A DNA stretch of 64,000 nt from Lysinibacillus boronitolerans JCM 21713 = 10a = NBRC 103108. GTDB taxonomy: Bacteria > Bacillota > Bacilli > Bacillales_A > Planococcaceae. A program made the translations under genes and the position numbers. Shown piece after piece: positions 46,218 to 53,977 of this stretch (within the stretch, counting starts at the first letter, position 1; each line of letters opens with the position of its first letter). The notes below the pieces were generated by a model. It was not told the DNA's origin and ran no database searches. It was given only the letters and a program-made list of their open reading frames with translations. The stretch lies in the NCBI RefSeq assembly GCF_000772935.1, contig NZ_JPVR01000078.1, positions 62,001-126,000 on the forward strand. The letters run 5' to 3'.

Positions 46218-46388
46218 ATGACGGATTATCGAGAAGGTTATGAATTTTATCGCCAAGTATGTGAGGAGCATGGGCTAGAGCCTATTAATTTTCACTATTA
46301 CATTTTAAATTTATCTCAAGAGCAATTAGATGCCTACAACAAGCAGGCAAAATCAACGGGGGGTTCAATAGAATATGAGGTCTCTTAA
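46218..46388 (+). CDS. Small protein of unknown function (56 aa), paralogue 2
   Basis: Starts MTDYREGYEFYRQVCEEHG and carries GLEPINFHYY, LNLSQEQLDAYN and KQAK, all shared with paralogue 1, then a short extra C-terminus (GGSIEYEVS). The ATG at 46218 is 8 nt after AGGAAG; an ATG at 46212 is too near. The shared pattern (Y-x-x-GYEFY...GLEPI-F-YY-L-LS-x-Q-L-x-YN-xQAK) suggests one structural fold, perhaps a small regulator or anti-regulator. A terminator follows. Confidence 0.85.
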   Translation: MTDYREGYEFYRQVCEEHGLEPINFHYYILNLSQEQLDAYNKQAKSTGGSIEYEVS

Positions 46389-46393
46389 CATCT

Positions 46394-46432
46394 AAAATGC
46401 CTTACTTCCTATGCGGGACAGTAAGGCATTTT
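46394..46432 (+). terminator. Terminator after small gene 2
   Basis: AAAATGCCTTACT (46394-46406) pairs perfectly with AGTAAGGCATTTT (46420-46432), 13-nt loop. Confidence 0.85.
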
Positions 46433-46779
46433 ACTTTAACAAAAATTTTACAAGACATCAAAACGTACTATATGAAACTTTTATATTTTGTATTAAAAAG
46501 ATAAATAGCCTAAATAAACTAACTTATATAGTTCAAAAGTATCGAAAAACTATATATTTAGACAATTTCAAGGTGTTTAGATACACTAAATTTTGTCTAT
46601 TTTATTAAAAACTATCAAATGCTGCTTTGAATGTTTTTGAGATTTGGGTTGAATTAACTGCTTTTCTAAGACTATAATATAATTACATAAAAAAGGGCGA
46701 TATACCACAACTTTATACCTCGCTGTAAGATAAAGCAAAAGTACCAAACCCTTCATATTTTAATGAATGGAGAATGAAA
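46433..46779. other. AT-rich region before the EAL gene
   Basis: Very AT-rich. It has an imperfect hairpin closed by TAGACAA (46559-46565) and TTGTCTA (46593-46599) with inner AGTGT-like pairing, and a promoter TTGAAT (46649-46654), 18 nt, TATAAT (46673-46678). The 65-codon plus-strand frame at 46411 lacks a ribosome site and coding character. Confidence 0.5.
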
Positions 46780-48498
46780 ATGATGAATATCACGCCTAGT
46801 AGTGTTAATCAAATGAACTACAGTCTAAAAGAATTACAAGATATCTTTTCCGCCATGAATAGTTCCATCATTGTAGCGATTACAGATCGCACCGGAAAAA
46901 TTACTTTTGTTAATGATCATTTTTGTAAAATTTCAAAGTATACGCGTGAAGAATTAGTTGGCCAAGATCACCGTTTACTAAATTCAGGCTTTCATCCTAA
47001 ATCTTTCTTTAGAGAGATGTGGAAAACAATCGGTAATGGCGATATGTGGAATGGCGAGGTGTGCAATCGTGCGAAAGATGGCAGTTTATATTGGGTGAAA
47101 ACAACGATTTTTCCGTTCCTAGATGAACGAGGAAAGCCTTATCAATATATTGCCATTCGCGTAGATATTACAGCGCAAAAGGACATTAAAAAAATTACTC
47201 ATATTGCCTATCACGATGAACTAACAGGGCTACCAAATCGTCGCAAATTAGAACAGCGTTTAGAAAATGAATTTCATCAATCTCGACGTACAGGAGAGAA
47301 GTTTGCGTTATTTTTCATTGATGTGAATCGTTTCAAACACATTAACGACGGACTTGGTCATATTATTGGCGATATGTTTTTAGTGGAAATGTCCAATCGT
47401 CTGCGCAATATTGATCATACATCGAATTCTTTCTATCGCCACAATAGCGATGAATTTGTCATGATTTTAAATGATGTCAATCGCATTGATGAAATGGCTA
47501 AGGAAATTATTGGCGTCTTCAATGAAAGCTTTATTGTCGATACCTATGAATTTTACGCGAGTATTAGTATCGGCATCAGTGTATTCCCAGATCATGCAAA
47601 CTCTGTGGAAGAATTATTGAAAAATGCGGATATTGCTATGTATGCAGCAAAATCTACACGAGGCAATCAATATCGACTTTATCGCGACAATATGGACGAG
47701 GCCAATGATAAATGGCTTTTGCTGGAAACGAAATTACATCAAGCATTAAAGCAAGATCGTCTAGAATTACATTATCAGCCAAAGATCGACTTAAAAACGG
47801 ATTCTGTTATTGGTATGGAGGCATTGCTACGCTGGTATGACCCAGAATTAGGTCATATTCCACCAGATCGTTTTATTCCATTTGCAGAGGATTGTGGGCT
47901 GATTAATGATATCGGTGTCTGGGTTTTACGTAAAGCCTGTGCTCAAGCTCGTCAGTGGAATGAATCACATGAATTGTTACTGCGTGTAGCTGTGAATATT
48001 TCGCCGATTCATATTAGTACAGGTGGCTTTGTAGATATGGTGCGTGGTGTCATTGCAGAAACAGGCATTGACCCTCATTTATTAGAAATTGAAATTACCG
48101 AGATGAGTATGCTTGATTATACGGAAGATTTAATTGATACGATCAAGCATTTACGAGAACTAGGTATTACTATTTCATTAGATGATTTCGGGACAGGCTA
48201 TTCATCGTTAAATTACTTAAAAAAATTCCCAGTGGATGTACTTAAAATTGATCGTGCCTTTGTCCGTGATATCGTACCTGAAAAGTCAGGAATCGCTATG
48301 ATTTCAGCCATGATTTCACTAGCCCATGCCTTAAACCTACAAGTAGTAGCTGAGGGTGTAGAGGAGGAAGCTGAATTAAACGTCCTGCGTGAGCATGGCT
48401 GTGAGTATGTGCAGGGCTATTATTTCAGTAAGCCTTTATCCGTAGGAGATTTTACGAATCTCATTGTTAATACTGTCACAAATAAATCCAGCTATTAA
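46780..48498 (+). CDS. PAS-GGDEF-EAL protein; c-di-GMP phosphodiesterase with degenerate GGDEF
   Basis: A 572-residue cytoplasmic protein: PAS domain (about 20-135), GGDEF domain (about 145-300) and EAL domain (about 315-565). The GGDEF active motif reads HNSDEF, so it should not make c-di-GMP, but may bind GTP as a regulator. The EAL part keeps the catalytic set: [32 protein letters not shown] and EGVE, so it should hydrolyse c-di-GMP. The ATG at 46780 has GGAG 7 nt upstream; an ATG at 46774 is too near. PAS is likely the signal input, ligand unknown. Confidence 0.9.
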   Translation: MMNITPSSVNQMNYSLKELQDIFSAMNSSIIVAITDRTGKITFVNDHFCKISKYTREELVGQDHRLLNSGFHPKSFFREMWKTIGNGDMWNGEVCNRAKDGSLYWVKTTIFPFLDERGKPYQYIAIRVDITAQKDIKKITHIAYHDELTGLPNRRKLEQRLENEFHQSRRTGEKFALFFIDVNRFKHINDGLGHIIGDMFLVEMSNRLRNIDHTSNSFYRHNSDEFVMILNDVNRIDEMAKEIIGVFNESFIVDTYEFYASISIGISVFPDHANSVEELLKNADIAMYAAKSTRGNQYRLYRDNMDEANDKWLLLETKLHQALKQDRLELHYQPKIDLKTDSVIGMEALLRWYDPELGHIPPDRFIPFAEDCGLINDIGVWVLRKACAQARQWNESHELLLRVAVNISPIHISTGGFVDMVRGVIAETGIDPHLLEIEITEMSMLDYTEDLIDTIKHLRELGITISLDDFGTGYSSLNYLKKFPVDVLKIDRAFVRDIVPEKSGIAMISAMISLAHALNLQVVAEGVEEEAELNVLREHGCEYVQGYYFSKPLSVGDFTNLIVNTVTNKSSY

Positions 48499-48562
48499 TT
48501 GCTATTCCTGAATGATTTTGCTAAAGTGGGATAAAGTAAAACTGTAAACAAGATAAACCATT

Positions 48563-48799
48563 TGATGATGTGGCCAAGTAAGTAAGAATTGTGAAACAGA
48601 AAATATAGCAACTGCTGAGAGCTATATCACCGCTTCTTCACTGAACACCTACCACGGAGATGTTATGCAAACATAACCGAGTCGTTTTCGTTACCAAACG
48701 TGAGAGGGCTTTAAATTCTATTTAAAGCTAAATCAAGGTGGTACCACGTCATCCCAGCACAAAGACGTCCTTATTCAGAGGACAGCTTTGTGCTTTTTT
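48563..48799 (+). promoter_or_regulatory. T-box leader of proS (proline specifier CCT)
   Basis: T-box core AAGGTGGTACCACG at 48735-48748. In stem I, CACTGAACACCTACCACGG near 48640-48658 holds CCT followed by A, a proline codon and the likely specifier. The terminator pairs AGCACAAAG (48756-48764) with CTTTGTGCT (48786-48794), plus GTCC/GGAC inside, then T to 48799. Uncharged tRNA-Pro should turn proS on. Confidence 0.9.
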
Positions 48800-48842
48800 C
48801 TTGCTTCAACAGCATTCATTTTACAAAATTGGAGGAGAACAC

Positions 48843-50279
48843 ATGTCAAAACAACTAGAAGATTTTTCGAAATGGTATATTGAGACCATCCAAAAAGCCG
48901 ATTTAATGGATTATACACCTGTTCGAGGCTGTATCGCCTTTAAACCAGACGGCTATGAAATTTGGGAGCATATTCAGGAGGAAATGGATCGCCGCTTTAA
49001 AGAGACAGGACATCGTAATGCCTATTTCCCAATGCTTATTCCTGAATCCTTCTTCCAAAAGGAAAAGGATCATATCGAAGGGTTCTCACCAGAGCTTCCT
49101 TGGGTAACCGAGGCAGCAGGAGAACAATTAGAAGAACGGCTAGCGCTTCGTCCAACATCTGAGACGATGATTGGTCATCTTTACTCTAATTGGATTAAAA
49201 GCTACCGTGACCTACCAGTGCTGATCAATCAATGGGCAAATGTCTTCCGCTGGGAAAAGAAAACACTACCTTTTATTCGTACCTCTGAATTTTTATGGCA
49301 AGAAGGGCATACTGCGCACGAGGATGAAGCAGATGCTCGTCAAGAAACAATGCAAATGCTAGACATTTATAAAGAAGTGGTAGAACAGGTGCTAGCAATT
49401 CCAGTCTATGATGGACAAAAAACCCCTTCTGAGCGTTTCGCAGGGGCTGTCGATACGTACTCAATTGAGGCAATGATGAAAAACGGCAAGGCTGTTCAAG
49501 CAGGAACATCGCATTATTTAGGAACAAAATTTGCTGAAGCCTTTAATATTAAATATTTAAATAAAGCAAACCAGCATGAATATGTGCATACAACATCTTG
49601 GGGTACTTCTACACGCTTAATTGGCTCGGTTATTATGGTGCATGGGGATGAGCAGGGACTTGTTTTACCTCCACGCATCGCACCAACGCAAGTCGTTTTA
49701 ATTCCAGTAGGTCCATGGAAAAAGAACCCTCAAATCATGGAGCATTTAGATGAGATTTTTGCGGCCTTAAAAGCGAAGGGAATTCGTGTACGTCTGGATG
49801 ACTCAGACCAATCACCAGGCTATAAGTTCAATGAATGGGAGCTAAAGGGCGTACCTGTTCGTGTTGAATTAGGGCCACGTGACCTAGAAAATAAGCAAGC
49901 TTTACTGAAAGCGCGTGATGAAGAGGAAAAACGAACTGTCGATTTAGCTACAATCATCACAGCTATTGAAGAAGAATTAACAACCATGCAAACGCGCTTA
50001 TTAGAAAAAGCTCGTCAATTCCGTGAAGCAAATGCTCACACAACGATAGACACGCTTCCACAATTACAGCAGCACATTGACACTGCCAAAGACAATGGAA
50101 CAATCCCTGGCTGGGTACTTGCTGGATGGTGTGGTGAGGATGCATGCGAGGAAAAAGTGAAGGAAGAAACAAAATACACATCTCGCAATATTCCATTTAA
50201 TCCACCAACAACGAAAACGGCATGTATTGGCTGTGGAAACGAAGCAAAACATACAGTTTGGTTTGCACAAGCATATTAA
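48843..50279 (+). CDS. proS: Prolyl-tRNA synthetase, archaeal/eukaryal type
   Basis: A 478-residue class II synthetase of the short form without the bacterial editing insert. Class II motifs are seen (motif 2: NVFRWEKKTLPFIRTSEFLWQEGHTAH in pieces; motif 3 near GLVLPPRIAP), followed by the anticodon domain and a C-terminal zinc-like domain with four Cys (CGEDACEE and CIGCG). Many Bacilli carry this type in addition to or instead of the bacterial proS. The ATG at 48843 has TTGGAGGAG upstream and the T-box controls it. Confidence 0.95.
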   Translation: MSKQLEDFSKWYIETIQKADLMDYTPVRGCIAFKPDGYEIWEHIQEEMDRRFKETGHRNAYFPMLIPESFFQKEKDHIEGFSPELPWVTEAAGEQLEERLALRPTSETMIGHLYSNWIKSYRDLPVLINQWANVFRWEKKTLPFIRTSEFLWQEGHTAHEDEADARQETMQMLDIYKEVVEQVLAIPVYDGQKTPSERFAGAVDTYSIEAMMKNGKAVQAGTSHYLGTKFAEAFNIKYLNKANQHEYVHTTSWGTSTRLIGSVIMVHGDEQGLVLPPRIAPTQVVLIPVGPWKKNPQIMEHLDEIFAALKAKGIRVRLDDSDQSPGYKFNEWELKGVPVRVELGPRDLENKQALLKARDEEEKRTVDLATIITAIEEELTTMQTRLLEKARQFREANAHTTIDTLPQLQQHIDTAKDNGTIPGWVLAGWCGEDACEEKVKEETKYTSRNIPFNPPTTKTACIGCGNEAKHTVWFAQAY

Positions 50280-50288
50280 TATCATTCA

Positions 50289-50322
50289 AACACCCTCCTA
50301 TTTTGTAGGAGGGTGTTGTTGT
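50289..50322 (+). terminator. Terminator of proS
   Basis: AACACCCTCCTA (50289-50300) pairs with TAGGAGGGTGTT (50306-50317), 5-nt loop, T/G-rich tail. Confidence 0.9.
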
Positions 50323-50379
50323 TAGATTATGATAAAATAAAGGGACGTTATGACTTGCCATAAAGAAATGAGGATATGC

Positions 50380-51462
50380 ATGGTGAATGTACAAGCATTA
50401 TTCAATAACTATCTAAATATCAAATTCAATCGGGGATTACAAGCTGTTCCAATGGAGGACTTTGAGTATGCTGTATTAGACGATCATAGCGCAGAGCTTT
50501 TTTTTAGTGCTCATGAGCATGAAACATTTTTGGCGTGGGCAGAGGAGCTTCAACCACCAGATCCGCAGTACAGTGATATGCTAAATGAGAAACCTATACT
50601 CTCATCGAAATTCCATCAGCTCGATGTGTACGATGAGCAAGTATTTTACTATTTAATTTATACTATTAACGCTACGACGAAGATTGTTCCGCGTAATCGC
50701 TATAATAAGATGAATGACTTGATGAAAAATTATTGTTTCTTCCAGCTATCTCAGCTAGCGTCTATTACTAGATTAGACGATAAGCAAAGACGACAATTAA
50801 AGGATTTTTTCTTCTTTTTCTATCTGTATGCGCATCCAGTGAATGAGGAAACGCTATACGCCTTTTCTTTTCTCGACCAGACGTTAGTGCATACAAAAAC
50901 GAATATCCATCTAGGGCAATATATTTCTCTTTACCATGACTATTTTAATGAGCATTTCTACAACTATCAGGCGCAATTAGTCATTGCGCCTGAAGACATA
51001 GATGCTTGTAAGCACCTCACCTTAGAGCTCTTACATACTTTAGAGGGGAAATCCAAGAAGCTCGCGATGCCTTATGAGGAAGGACTAGGGGAAATCATAC
51101 TATTGCTGAATGATGTCAACCATTTTTTACATATGTATACGGAAAATAAACTAGCATTCTTTCAACTGCTACACAGCACTGTGCTAGAAGAACAGACAAA
51201 TTCTTATCGAGAACATTGCGTAAGTATGTTATTACAAAATTATGCTACTTATATTTTGTCTTTCCATTTCGGTGAGCTCGATGATTTAATCGAGTATTTT
51301 CAGGACCACCCATTACCGTGTAAGCTCATCCTCAATAAATTGTTTGCCGAAACGATCTTTTTACAGAAAATCATGAGGCAGTCCAATCTGGACATCAACA
51401 ACTATCCGAAAATTACTCAGTTTTTCGACGAGGAAGCTAAAAAAATCTATCTCGATAAATAA
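50380..51462 (+). CDS. Large helical protein of unknown function
   Basis: A 360-residue soluble protein rich in Leu, Phe and Tyr, mostly helical (e.g. QLKDFFFFFYLYAH; LLHTLEGKSKKLAMP). No catalytic motif, membrane helix or signal peptide was recognised. GAGGA lies 5 nt before the ATG at 50380; a GTG just after is an alternative start. The Dph6-like gene begins 16 bp after its stop with a good ribosome site, so the two form an operon and probably work together. Confidence 0.72.
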   Translation: MVNVQALFNNYLNIKFNRGLQAVPMEDFEYAVLDDHSAELFFSAHEHETFLAWAEELQPPDPQYSDMLNEKPILSSKFHQLDVYDEQVFYYLIYTINATTKIVPRNRYNKMNDLMKNYCFFQLSQLASITRLDDKQRRQLKDFFFFFYLYAHPVNEETLYAFSFLDQTLVHTKTNIHLGQYISLYHDYFNEHFYNYQAQLVIAPEDIDACKHLTLELLHTLEGKSKKLAMPYEEGLGEIILLLNDVNHFLHMYTENKLAFFQLLHSTVLEEQTNSYREHCVSMLLQNYATYILSFHFGELDDLIEYFQDHPLPCKLILNKLFAETIFLQKIMRQSNLDINNYPKITQFFDEEAKKIYLDK

Positions 51463-51478
51463 TAGGGAGGAACGTAAA

Positions 51479-52165
51479 ATGACAGATAGCACAAGCTGGA
51501 AAAATAATGCGCTGAATCAAAAATTTATTGCTTCATTTAGTGGTGGAAAGGATAGTGTCTTAGCTTTATATAAAGCATCACAGGAAGGTCAAGCAATAGG
51601 TCTTATCGTGATGTTGGAGGAAGAAGGGCAACGCTCAAGGTCGCATGGAATGCCACCAGAGATTATCCAGGCACAAGCCGACTCTATTGGGCTACCTGTC
51701 TATACGGCTGCTGCAAGCTGGGCCGAGTATGAGCGAGTGTTTATTGGTCTTTTAGAAAATGCAAAAAATCAAGGAGCTGAGGTATTAGTTACAGGTGATT
51801 TAGATATGCCTGCACACGGCTGCTGGCATGATCAAGTGGCAAAAAAGGCCGGATTAAAGCTTGGTATGCCTTTATGGGAAATGAACCATCGGGAAGCTGT
51901 CGATGAATTTATTCACTTAGGATTTAGCACGATGATTGTCACAGTTAACCTATCGTTAGGTATGACCGAAGCAGATTTAGGAAGAATCCTTACTAACGAT
52001 TTTGTTCAGGAACTCGAAGCTCGCGGCATTGACCCTTGTGGTGAGGGCGGAGAATTCCATACAACCGTCTTAGATGGACCGCTTTTTCAGCAGCCAATTA
52101 CTGTCCGGAAATGCCCAGTAATACGAGATGGAGACTATGCATTTTTACCTTTGGAGCTTGCGTAA
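51479..52165 (+). CDS. Dph6/DUF71-like PP-loop ATPase (diphthine-ammonia-ligase family)
   Basis: A 228-residue adenine-nucleotide alpha-hydrolase with the PP-loop SGGKDS near residue 20 and the Dph6 marker GIDPCGEGGEFHT near residue 180. In archaea and eukaryotes this family amidates diphthine on EF2; bacteria lack diphthamide, so here it must act on something else, unknown. It is coupled to the helical protein upstream. A strong terminator follows. Confidence 0.85.
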   Translation: MTDSTSWKNNALNQKFIASFSGGKDSVLALYKASQEGQAIGLIVMLEEEGQRSRSHGMPPEIIQAQADSIGLPVYTAAASWAEYERVFIGLLENAKNQGAEVLVTGDLDMPAHGCWHDQVAKKAGLKLGMPLWEMNHREAVDEFIHLGFSTMIVTVNLSLGMTEADLGRILTNDFVQELEARGIDPCGEGGEFHTTVLDGPLFQQPITVRKCPVIRDGDYAFLPLELA

Positions 52166-52177
52166 GTCACTCAAGAT

Positions 52178-52222
52178 AACCTTTAATGTGATGACCAATT
52201 CATTACATTAAAGGTTTTTTTT
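52178..52222 (+). terminator. Terminator of the Dph6-like operon
   Basis: AACCTTTAATGT (52178-52189) pairs with ACATTAAAGGTT (52205-52216), inner ATGA/TCAT pairing, then T to 52222. Confidence 0.93.
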
Positions 52223-52231
52223 GATCTCTTC

Positions 52232-52274
52232 TTGTCTTTTTATTTCATATGTAATAAAATTATTACATATGAAA
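52232..52274 (+). promoter_or_regulatory. Promoter and 15-2-15 palindromic operator of the ArsR-type gene
   Basis: TTGTCT (52232-52237), 17 nt, TAAAAT (52255-52260). A perfect palindrome with 15-bp arms (52243-52257 and 52260-52274) covers the -10, the expected transcription start and the ATG at 52269. The -10 ends 8 nt before the ATG, so the mRNA is likely leaderless. Confidence 0.8.
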
Positions 52275-52592
52275 GATATATTTAAAGGTGATGAGCTGTT
52301 AACAGTATTGGGTGCGCTGTCAAATCCTTATCGTTTAAAAATTATTGCCATTCTTCATCAAGAAAAGCAATATGTTAGTCAACTTGCAAGAGAGTTAGGA
52401 ATTAGTAGACCATTACTTTATTTGCACTTACAGAAATTAGAGGAAGCCCACTTAATTAATGGCTATCATGAGGTTTCTGAAAGTGGTAAAGCAATGAAGT
52501 ATTATACCCTAAACCCTTTTAGCCTGACCTTAAATGCCGATGTCATTTCCCAAGTTGCAAACGACATCACGGATAAAAATAGTAAGGAGTAG
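52269..52592 (+). CDS. ArsR/winged-helix transcriptional regulator
   Basis: A 107-residue winged-helix repressor. The recognition helix region is QYVSQLARELGISRPLLYLHLQKLEEA in pieces; typical ArsR length. No Cys metal site is present, so it is not a metal sensor. It has no ribosome site and its start codon lies inside its own palindromic operator, which implies tight self-repression. The next gene (small membrane protein) begins 36 bp after its stop with a good site, forming an operon. Confidence 0.85.
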   Translation: MKDIFKGDELLTVLGALSNPYRLKIIAILHQEKQYVSQLARELGISRPLLYLHLQKLEEAHLINGYHEVSESGKAMKYYTLNPFSLTLNADVISQVANDITDKNSKE

Positions 52593-52628
52593 ACTTTGTA
52601 AGAATTAGATAGAAAAGGAGGTCAACAA

Positions 52629-52847
52629 ATGTCATCAATGTCGATAGTTTCTGTAGTTTCTTTGCTGCCACTTATCGTTCTTATTTTAATTTTTATTTTT
52701 GTGTTCACTGTCATTCGTCGAGCGGAGCGCCGTGCCGAAGAACAACTAAAATTAGATAAAGAAACAGCTCAATTGCAACAACAGCAAATTCAAGAAATAA
52801 ACAAACGCTTAACGAATATCGAAAATATACTGAAACAAGTGGATTAG
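52629..52847 (+). CDS. Small membrane protein with coiled-coil tail (72 aa)
   Basis: One membrane helix (about 5-30, LLPLIVLILIFIFVFTVI) followed by a basic stretch (RRAERRAEE) and a coiled coil rich in Gln (LQQQQIQEINKRL). The layout resembles PspB- or YvlB-neighbour-like envelope-stress proteins but I do not recognise a family. AAAGGAGGT lies 7 nt before the ATG. It is the partner gene of the ArsR-type regulator, so it may be the regulated effector. Confidence 0.82.
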   Translation: MSSMSIVSVVSLLPLIVLILIFIFVFTVIRRAERRAEEQLKLDKETAQLQQQQIQEINKRLTNIENILKQVD

Positions 52848-52977
52848 GGAATACTACTGTTTGTAGGATTATTGTCCTGTATTAAATATTTGAAGAATTT
52901 TCTTTTCAGATAACCAGTCTAAGGATCATCCTTTGTCTACGTATGCTGGATAGTTATAAAAAATGAATTAGTTTAGT

Positions 52978-53010
52978 AAAAGTACAAGGTGCTCACCTCT
53001 GTACTTTTTT
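52978..53010 (+). terminator. Terminator of the ArsR/membrane-protein operon
   Basis: AAAGTACA (52979-52986) pairs with TGTACTTT (53000-53007), inner AGGTG/CACCT, followed by T to 53010. It is about 130 bp after the membrane-protein gene. Confidence 0.82.
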
Positions 53011-53070
53011 GTATTTCACCTATTTCTTTTTTGGTGATTAGAATACATAGCATTTTGTCTAAAATAACAT

Positions 53071-53120
53071 TTGACTGGACACTAAATGGTGGCATATAAT
53101 TAAGACACCATTTAGTGTCC
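53071..53120 (+). promoter_or_regulatory. Promoter and 15-14-15 inverted repeat of the second ArsR-type gene
   Basis: TTGACT (53071-53076), 18 nt, TATAAT (53095-53100). GGACACTAAATGGTG (53077-53091) and CACCATTTAGTGTCC (53106-53120) are perfect inverted repeats flanking the -10, covering the spacer and the transcription start. Confidence 0.85.
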
Positions 53121-53140
53121 TATTAGAAAGGGTGGTGGTT

Positions 53141-53467
53141 TTGAGTAACAATCATCAAGAGCGTGACGTCTATGTAGCTATCGCTGATCCAACAAGACGA
53201 ACATTGATTCGTTTATTAGCAGAGGCAGAGGAGTTACCGCTTCACGAATTAACCGCTCAATTTGATATGGGGCGTACGGCCGTATCGAAACATTTAGCCA
53301 TCCTGAAAGATGCAGGTCTTGTTCTGGCTCGCAAGGAAGGTAGAGAGACGAGGTACCGCTTGAATGCTGCTCCATTGAAGGAAATACAGGATTGGGTCTC
53401 GTTGTATGAAGGATTTTGGAAAGAAAGAATATCAAAACTACAGCTTTTATTGGAGGAAAACAAATGA
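53141..53467 (+). CDS. ArsR family transcriptional regulator
   Basis: A 108-residue winged-helix repressor. The start is probably TTG at 53141, 8 nt after AAAGGG; the GTG at 53132 overlaps that site. The helix-turn-helix is FDMGRTAVSKHLAILKDAGL (about 42-62). It lacks metal-binding Cys. It overlaps the AHSA1 gene by 4 bp (ATGA). Such regulator/AHSA1 pairs are common in Firmicutes and often respond to unknown ligands; here the regulator likely controls itself through the flanking repeats. Confidence 0.9.
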   Translation: MSNNHQERDVYVAIADPTRRTLIRLLAEAEELPLHELTAQFDMGRTAVSKHLAILKDAGLVLARKEGRETRYRLNAAPLKEIQDWVSLYEGFWKERISKLQLLLEENK

Positions 53468-53874
53468 AACCAGATGTATCCTTAGATTTTAAATTTACAA
53501 GTTCCATCGAGCAAGTATGGCATGCTTTAACTGATTCAGATACGCTTGCAAAATGGATATGGAGCAATGACTTCCAACCCGTTGTGGGGCATAAATTTCA
53601 ATTTCGTGCTGAACCAAACGAATGGTGGGACGGCATTGTAGATTGTGAGGTGCTGGTAGTAGAAGAGCCTCACAAATTATCTTATACGTGGACAAGTGCT
53701 GGCGAAACGACTACAGTAACTTGGACATTAGCAGAACAATCAGATGGCACAATACAGCTTCACCTCGATCAAAGTGGCTTTAGCGAAGAAACAAAGGCTC
53801 GTCAAGGAGCAATTGAAGGTGCTAAATACGCTTGGACAAATATGGGTGCCCAGCTTGAAAAAGTATTAGCCTAG
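53464..53874 (+). CDS. SRPBCC/AHSA1 domain protein
   Basis: A 136-residue START-like (AHSA1) protein with a hydrophobic cavity for small ligands. Typical segments: SLDFKFTSSIEQVWHALTD, WIWSNDF, PHKLSYTWTS and GAKYAWTNMGAQL. GGAGG lies 7 nt before the ATG, inside the end of the regulator gene. It may be the ligand-binding output of the ArsR operon. A terminator follows. Confidence 0.9.
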   Translation: MKPDVSLDFKFTSSIEQVWHALTDSDTLAKWIWSNDFQPVVGHKFQFRAEPNEWWDGIVDCEVLVVEEPHKLSYTWTSAGETTTVTWTLAEQSDGTIQLHLDQSGFSEETKARQGAIEGAKYAWTNMGAQLEKVLA

Positions 53875-53902
53875 CCTAATCATTATTTATAATCTTACAA
53901 TG

Positions 53903-53940
53903 AAGAACGCAATTCCTGAGCAAGAATTGTGTTCTTTCAT
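53903..53940 (+). terminator. Terminator of the ArsR/AHSA1 operon
   Basis: AAGAACGCAATTC (53903-53915) pairs with GAATTGTGTTCTT (53924-53936) with one G-T pair, 8-nt loop, T-rich tail. Confidence 0.85.
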
Positions 53941-53977
53941 TTTCTAACAAGCCTATTATACACGAAAGGATTATGAC

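Noticed and set aside
46411..46608. 65-codon plus-strand frame after the second small gene
   Set aside because: It overlaps the terminator, lacks a ribosome site and is very AT-rich low-complexity sequence.
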